This document shows, in pieces, positions 58,091 through 64,000 of a stretch of DNA of 64,000 nt. The first letter of the stretch is position 1, and the number at the start of each line of letters is the position of its first letter. This DNA comes from Buxus sempervirens. Its lineage: Eukaryota; Streptophyta; Magnoliopsida; Buxales; Buxaceae. The notes beneath the pieces are model-generated. The model was not told where the DNA came from. It saw only the letters and a list, made by a program, of their open reading frames with translations, and did not search any database. The stretch lies in contig OX387183.1 of NCBI GenBank assembly GCA_947561395.2, positions 42,452,901 to 42,516,900 of the forward strand, read 5' to 3'. Made by a program: the position numbers and the translations under genes.

Positions 58091-59585
58091 TCAAGGATTT
58101 GAGCCTTTTGGTGTTTTAGTTCATGTTTTTGATATTTTTGGATTTGCTTGCTATTTTGTGTTCTTAAGCATGTTGGGTATGTTTTAAATCTGAATTATTG
58201 CTTAAGAATTCATGGGGGTAGAAACATGTTTAATTTTGATTTATAGGATTGTTTCTACAAACATGCGTAGGGGAGGTTCGTTTTGCTGAACCATGTTTAT
58301 TTCTTGCTATATTTTTATGATAGCTTGTTTTAATTTTCAGCATGATCTCCATGATGCGTTTTTGGGTGTATAACATGATCATATGTTTGTATGATTAGAT
58401 GATTTTTTTTATGAGCATGTTTTAGGTGCTATAGGATTGGTTGTGTATTTGTTTACTTTAAATATGCTTTCATATTATGCCTTGGTTTGTTTATGCATGG
58501 CTACGAAAAGAGTGGCAAGGGTTTGGGACGTTGTGAATGCACCCTATTTTTACAATGCACTGTGCACATTTTATTTTTTTACACAGCCTACCCTTAACCT
58601 ATAGGAAGTTGAACCCGAATGTGTGTAGCTTGGCGCAACGAGGTCGATACTTCGGAAAGCGAAAGTGAAAACATTCACCTTAGAACTTTGAGCTAATGAT
58701 ATGATGATAACGTGGATCTGGGATTCTGGTCATCACTAGGCTTGAGTGCTAAGTTGCCATTAAGCCAAAACCCAAAACCACTACGCTTGAAGGTGGAGTT
58801 ACACGTTTTTGGCTAAAGTACACAATTACGTGGGGATATGGGCTTGTAATTGTGGGAAGGCCGTGTGCATGGCATACAAACCAGGGCATAATGAGGATGC
58901 CATGTTGAAGGTAAACAAGGTAACAAGGTAATCTTATTGTTTTGCATTATTTTCATGTCATAGGGGTGTCATGGTGCCCATTGGTTTGGGATAAAATTGG
59001 TCCCAAAATATGCATGTTTCCAAAATTGGTGCAGCCCATAGGAAGAGTTTCTAACTCTGTTTAGAATCAATCCTGTCCAATGTTTGTACAAGAGGCAATA
59101 AAAGGGTACCAAAGTATGAGTATCGTGTCAATTTGGAGGGTACGTGTGCCCTCCTAAGCATGTGTTTTGCAAATAGGTCAAGGTCCACTTTGGGACAGTT
59201 TAGAAGCTCTGCAATGGGTGAACCGTATGTTTGGATGAGCAATCAAAGTGATCAAACCATGTAAAAACTGAAAAAACATAAAATAGCTCCATAAAACCGC
59301 ATTTAGTACACGGGCTGGGCTCGCCCGTATTGGTTATACGGGCTAAGCTCGCCCGTGTTGGTCATACGGTCACGGCTTGCTCGTAATATGAACACGGGCA
59401 TGCCGGACCGTGGTGAATATACGGTTTTCTCGGAGGATTTAACTTTAATCAGTTTTGCCCACTAAAATCTTCCTTTAACCTTTAAATAATGATAAAGGGA
59501 AACAAGTTTGAATAAAATGCTTCAAAAAAAAAAAACAACAAAAAAAAAAAAAACAAAATAATTGAATAAAAAAAATGTGAGAGAA
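58091..59585 (+). other. Ogre leader with a dyad array
   Basis: Non-coding; no ORF1 upstream of gag. Five dyads start at 59296, 59324, 59352, 59380 and 59407 (best: cccgtattggttatacggg). An A-rich tract with C interruptions lies at 59525-59575. Confidence 0.7.
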
Positions 59586-60165
59586 AGGTTCCTTGGGCTT
59601 CTGAAAGCCTTTGAATTTCAGACTTTTTCAAAACTCCTGGACCTCTGAAAGCCTTTGAATTTCAGATTTTTCAAAAATCCTTAGGCCTCTGAAAGCCTTT
59701 GAATTTCAGACTTTTTCTCAAAAACTCCTTCGGCCTCTGAAAGCCTTTGAATTTCAGACTTTTTCTCAAAAACTCCTTGGGCCTTTGAAAGCCTTTGAAT
59801 TTCAGACTTTTTCTCAAAAACTCCTTGGGCCTCTGAAAGCCTTTGAATTTCAGATCTTTGGGCCTCTGAAAGCCTTTGAATATCAGACCTTTTTCTTTTG
59901 GGCCTCTGAAAGCCTTTGAATTTCAGACCTTTTTCTTTTGGGCCTCTGAAAGCCTTTGAATTCCAGATCTTTGGGCCTCTGAAAGCCTTTGAATTTCAGA
60001 CCTTTTTTTTTTGGGCCTCTGAAAGCCTTTGAATTTCAGACCTTGCCTTTGAATTTCAGACTTTTTCTCAAAATATCCCTGGGCCTCTGAAAGCCTTTGA
60101 ATTTCAGACCTTTTTCAAAAACCCCCCCGTGTCTCTGAAAGCCTTTGAATTTCAGATCTTTCTCT
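59586..60165 (+). repeat. Minisatellite upstream of gag
   Basis: About 13 copies of a unit with core CTCTGAAAGCCTTTGAATTT then CAGA, followed by a variable CTTTTTC-type linker; period 35-50 bp. The core holds an inverted repeat TCTGAAA/TTTCAGA. Ogre/Tat elements are known to carry such arrays in untranslated regions. Confidence 0.88.
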
Positions 60166-60305
60166 CTTTTTTGGGACTTGTTGGAAGCCCTAGAATATTC
60201 CAACAATTCAATTCTAAAAAAAAAAAAATAGCAAATAAAGAAAAAATCCAAACTCTATTCACCCAGCTTGCACATAGGCATTCCTAGGCATGTGAATGAG
60301 ATTAA

Positions 60306-63300
60306 TTGGGCACTGATATTTTTTCTTTTATTTTGTATCCAGGTACTAATACACTTGCAATCATAGCTCCTGTAACCAGATCAAGAGCTCGCGCCATGAA
60401 TCCTATTGAAGACGAAGTTGATGCTCCTCATCCAGATGTTGTCCTACTCCAAGAACAAGTAGCAGGATTAGCCCGAATGCTAGAGAACGTATTGTACGTA
60501 CAGGCCCAACAAGTGCAGGCCCAACAAATGCGGGCCCAGAACCAAGCATCCACTTCCAACCCTGCACCACCACCCCAAATCAATATTACACCTCCAGTGC
60601 AACCAACTCCTGAACCCGTCTATGAACCCACCCCTGAACCTATACTGATCAGGGATGAGACATTTGAGTCAAACAAGGCTAAGGAAAAGGAAAGGATAAG
60701 GGAAGACGTTGAAAGAAAGTTCCTGCAGAAATTGGAAATGATCCAAGATGAACTTAGAGAAGTAAAAGGGGTGAGCAACTTCAGGGGCACCAACTTTGAG
60801 GACTTATGCCTATACCCCAACGTTAACCTGCCGGCTAAGTTCAAGTGCCCAGACCTAGACAAGTATGATGGCACTGGCTGCCCCATGAGCCATCTGAAGT
60901 TGTACTGTGGTGCCTTATGCCAGTTTGGTCGAGATGAGGGTGTTCTGATTCAGCTCTTCCAAAGGAGCCTGACTGGAACCGCATTAATGTGGTTCGCTAC
61001 TCTAGACCATAGAAAGATTAGAAGATGGAAGGACCTAGCAGATGCCTTCCTAGCTCAGTACCGGTTCAATTCAGAGATCGTGCCAGATAGGTACGACGTA
61101 ATGAGAATGAGCAAGGGAAGGGACGAATCTGTGAGACAGCATGCCAAGAGATGGAGGGAGACTGCCTCTCAGGTCAGGCCACCTATGCTAGAACAGGAGA
61201 TGATTTCCACCTTCATCAGTACATTGGGTCAACCATTCTATAGCCACCTGGTGGGTCAGACCACCATTAATTTTGTGGCTTTGGTACAAGTAGCCGACCG
61301 AATCGAAGACGGAATCAGGTCGGGTAAAATAATTGACCACTCTGCTATGGTCAGTCAGCAAGACCCCAATGTGAAGAAAGGAAGCGGGATGAAGAAGAAT
61401 GGAAACAAGAAAGAAGCGGAGGTGAACATGGAACAGCCACCATCTGGCCTTAACAAGCCCATACAAATCAACATACCCGCTCACTTTCCTACTCCATCTG
61501 CTCCATCCACCCAGGTCCCCATGAGGGTTAATGTTCGAGCAGCACCTTCAGACTAGAAAAGGGTTTTTACTAAAGAGGAAAAGGATGCTTATTTTGCAAC
61601 AAGGAGAAATAGGGTTTACACCCCTATTCCAATGACTCCTCAGTTGCTGCCCACCTTATTGCAAGCAGGGTATATCACCTTAAGAGAACCCAATCCGAAT
61701 GCACCTAAAGGGAGAAATTTTGACCCCTCCACCACTTGTGATTATCACATGGATGCACCTGGGCACCCTACTGACAAGTGCTGGCCTTGGAAACATGCCA
61801 TTCAGGATTTACTGGACCAGAATACCCTGTCTTTCAATACAGGGGCTCCCAATCCTCCTAGAACAGATATTGGACAGAACCCTCTGCCCCAGCATCATGG
61901 GGCAGGTCCATCTAATGTTATAGGTGTCGTCTTTTCTGATAAAATAACCTTTGATCCATCCCAGTTAATTGCTCAAATATGGAGAACGGTCAAGGTTTAT
62001 TTTAACAGAATAAACAAAGAAAAAGAAATAAATGTAATTTCAAAGGGGAATGATAGTGCTGCAAAGAACATTAGCTCATCTCTGGACCGGGTCTTGTCCC
62101 TCATGGCCCAAATGAACATTGCAAAACCACCATTGGTCATCAATTGCAGTCCATCCACCTTTACTTCACCCATTCAGTCAAAACCACCATTGGCCATAAA
62201 CTGTGACCCTCTTAATGCATCAGTCACTTCTGTGACCCCTCAACCAAAACAACTCCCACCATTGGTCATTGATATCCCTCTCACTCAAATTTCATCATCC
62301 AAGTCTAAACTTCCTCCCTTGGTGAAAAATGTCCCCAAGCCTTCCTACTCTGAATCGGTTGTACCATGGAACTACAGTGAAGCTTTTACCACTACATGCC
62401 CTGCAGCTAAAAGCAAGGAAGAAGTGAACCTCATGATGAGGTCAGGAAAAAGTGTAGGGGTGGAAGGAAAACAAAAGGAAACAGAGAAGGAGAAGGAAAA
62501 AGAAAAAAATAAAGGAAAGGCCAAGATAGGGGATGATGCCCCTCAGGTAACTAACAGTGAGGCTGCTGAACTCATCAAGATCATAAAAAAGAGTGAATTC
62601 AATGTTGTTGAGTAGTTAAATAAAGTCCTTGCCCAGATCTCAATTCTGGGATTATTATTGAATTCTGAAAAACATAGGGAATCTCTGTTAAAGGTACTTC
62701 AGGGGGCCCATGTGCCTAAAAATATTGAACCAAACCAACTAGGCCGGATGGTTGGTCAAATTTTATCCCACAATGTGATAACTTTTTCTGAGACTGAAAT
62801 CAGTCCAGCAGGGTACCATCATGTTGATCCTTTGCACATAGCTGTGCTCAGTAAGGGTTGCATGATAGCCCGGGTTTTAATTGATAATGGGTCGGCTCTC
62901 AATGTCTGCCCATTGATAACCTTTGTTAAGCTCAATTTGGAGCAAAACAAAATAAAACAAAATGGAAGAATCATAAGAGCATTTGACAGCTCTAAAACAC
63001 ACTCCCGAGGGGAGGTTGAACTGCCGATCACAATTGGACCGTATATTTTCAACATCACATTTGAAGTGATGGATATACCTGCAGCCTTCAACCTACTCCT
63101 AGGAAGGCCGTGGATTCATACGGCTAGGGCTATACCATCTACCCTCCACCAAAGAGTCAAATATATCAGAGGGCAAAAGGTGATTACTGTCCTAGCCGAA
63201 AATTTGGTGCCTCCCATGTGGTCCCCTGATGTACCCTGTATAAACATGGAAATGACTACTGATAAGATGTCATTTCACTCTTTCCAATTTGAAACTGTTA

Positions 63301-64000
63301 ATTTCATACCTGGGGGGTATCAGGAAAAAGAAGGAAAATTGACCTGTGCTGAGAAAATGGTCAAGAATGTGCTGGAAAAGTACAACTTTCACCCTGGAAA
63401 AGGTCTGGGGGTTAACCTGCAAGGAAGGATAGAACCGATAAAGGTTAAGAAGATGGTTCATAGAGCAGGATTGGGGTCCAAGCCAAGGAAATGGAGAAGT
63501 CAGAAGGAAATAGAAGACATAAAATTCCCGCACATCAGGGAAACTTTTCCTAAGCTTTCTCACATGATTCAGCTGTCTCCTCCTGAGGATCAGTCCAAAC
63601 CCCCATACTACAATGTCAACCCATTCCAGAAACCCAAGTCCTCAACCGTGCAACCATATGTTCCACCTTCACCTCCACAAGCATTAGGTGGGCCTGGGCC
63701 ACAGGCAGAACAGGAGCAGGATTTTTCTGAGGACGTGGGAGCATTCTTTGCCATGACAGAAGGCAACCAAGAAGAAGTAGCAGAGGAGTTACCTTTTATT
63801 GATTGAGATGCAGTAGAAGTCCCATCTGGGACAAGCCCTACAGAAGAAGCAGGCGATGCAACTCACCCAGTATTGGTGATTTCAGATGCAGACCCTGAGC
63901 TTGAGGAGCAGGCTTGTATCCCTGCCCCAGATTCTTTTATTTTGAACAATTGGGAGGAAACTCCCCTTACTTTTGAAGCCGCGTTTGTTTGGCAAACATA
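60306..64000 (+). pseudogene. Gag-protease of the Ogre element, one frame with three stops
   Basis: The same reading frame is open from 60306 to the window edge except for TAG 61554, TAG 62613 and TGA 63804. The likely ATG is 60396 (MNPIEDEVDAP). Domains: gag (FKCPDLDKYDGTGCPMSHLK to VADRIEDGIRSGKI, about 60840-61330), a knuckle-like CDYHMDAPGHPTDKC (about 61737), retropepsin DNGSALNVCP (D at 62884), LLLGRPWIH (about 63088), and a G-patch-like HPGKGLGVNLQGRIEPIK (about 63393), which is typical of Ogre. Sequence after each stop continues the family pattern (after 62615: LNKVLAQISIL...HRESLLKVL). The TAGs fit CAG decay. In Ogre, protease and RT are separated by an intron, so the last stop could be natural. 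Pol lies beyond the window. Confidence 0.85.

Larger units (their letters stand above)
46202..64000 (+). mobile_element. Ogre/Tat-type Ty3 element, 5' part
   Basis: A 5' LTR (46202-46886 plus 56954-58069, about 1.8 kb), primer-binding-like site, long leader with a dyad array and a minisatellite, then gag-protease to the window edge. A SIRE-type element is nested in its LTR. The left target site is CCTAC; the right end is not visible. Confidence 0.9.

Noticed and set aside
59586..60165. Repeat array with variable linkers resembling CRISPR
   Set aside because: Linkers are CT-rich variants of one another and differ in length; this is a retrotransposon minisatellite.

Overview
This is nuclear DNA of a flowering plant with a large, repeat-rich genome. 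It holds one single-exon purine permease (PUP) gene at 16735-17823, which looks like the only ordinary host gene. Nearly everything else is nested LTR retrotransposons. The species cannot be named from the sequence; PUP transporters, SIRE-type copia, Ogre/Tat and chromovirus-type Ty3 elements together fit an angiosperm, probably not a grass. No CRISPR, rRNA, tRNA or organellar DNA was recognised. Family letters A-G and D' are labels made up for this window.

Left part (1-16200). The 3' end of an Ogre/Tat-type Ty3 element on the + strand ends in a purine tract (6370-6384) and a 3' LTR (6385-10328, split by solo LTR F at 7220-9373). Its internal region carries two spliced, antisense (-) genes. 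One (379-1403) resembles DUF7745 proteins and is cut by an LTR of family C. The other (1887-5950) encodes a plant mobile domain (PMD) protein in six phase-0 coding exons after a leader intron, and is damaged by two stops and two 1-bp frameshifts. An older minus-strand LTR (D', 11225-14249), duplications and CT-rich satellites follow.

Middle (16201-25402). The PUP gene with its TATA box, a foldback MITE-like hairpin (18304-18411), about 2.6 kb of unassigned DNA, solo LTR A (21255-23602, TSD ATGAC) and non-coding Tat-like sequence.

Right part (25403-64000) is a deep nest. A Tat-like LTR (D, 25403-41080) is split by a gag-only chromovirus-like element (25663-38916), which itself holds a solo LTR C (29699-32505) and a solo Ogre LTR (36443-38248). 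Next come two related LTR-like units (E1, E2), a minus-strand LTR A (44281-46201), and a new Ogre element starting at 46202 that runs off the window. Its 5' LTR is split by a very young, intact SIRE-type copia element on the minus strand (46887-56948). Its LTRs are 1034 bp each with one difference seen, and it has a 1654-aa gag-pol and an extra envelope-position ORF.

Two patterns cut across the annotation. First, Ogre/Tat sequences carry clusters of 19-bp dyads of form CCGNA-N7-TNCGG, spaced about 28 bp (39 bp in one family). They lie in the LTR upstream of the TATA box, in the gag leader, and just upstream of both antisense genes; the variable base changes symmetrically in both half-sites between families. 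Second, four chromovirus-type LTR families share a short hairpin with a UUCG or GUAA tetraloop 22-27 nt before a TTTTTCAG acceptor-like site.
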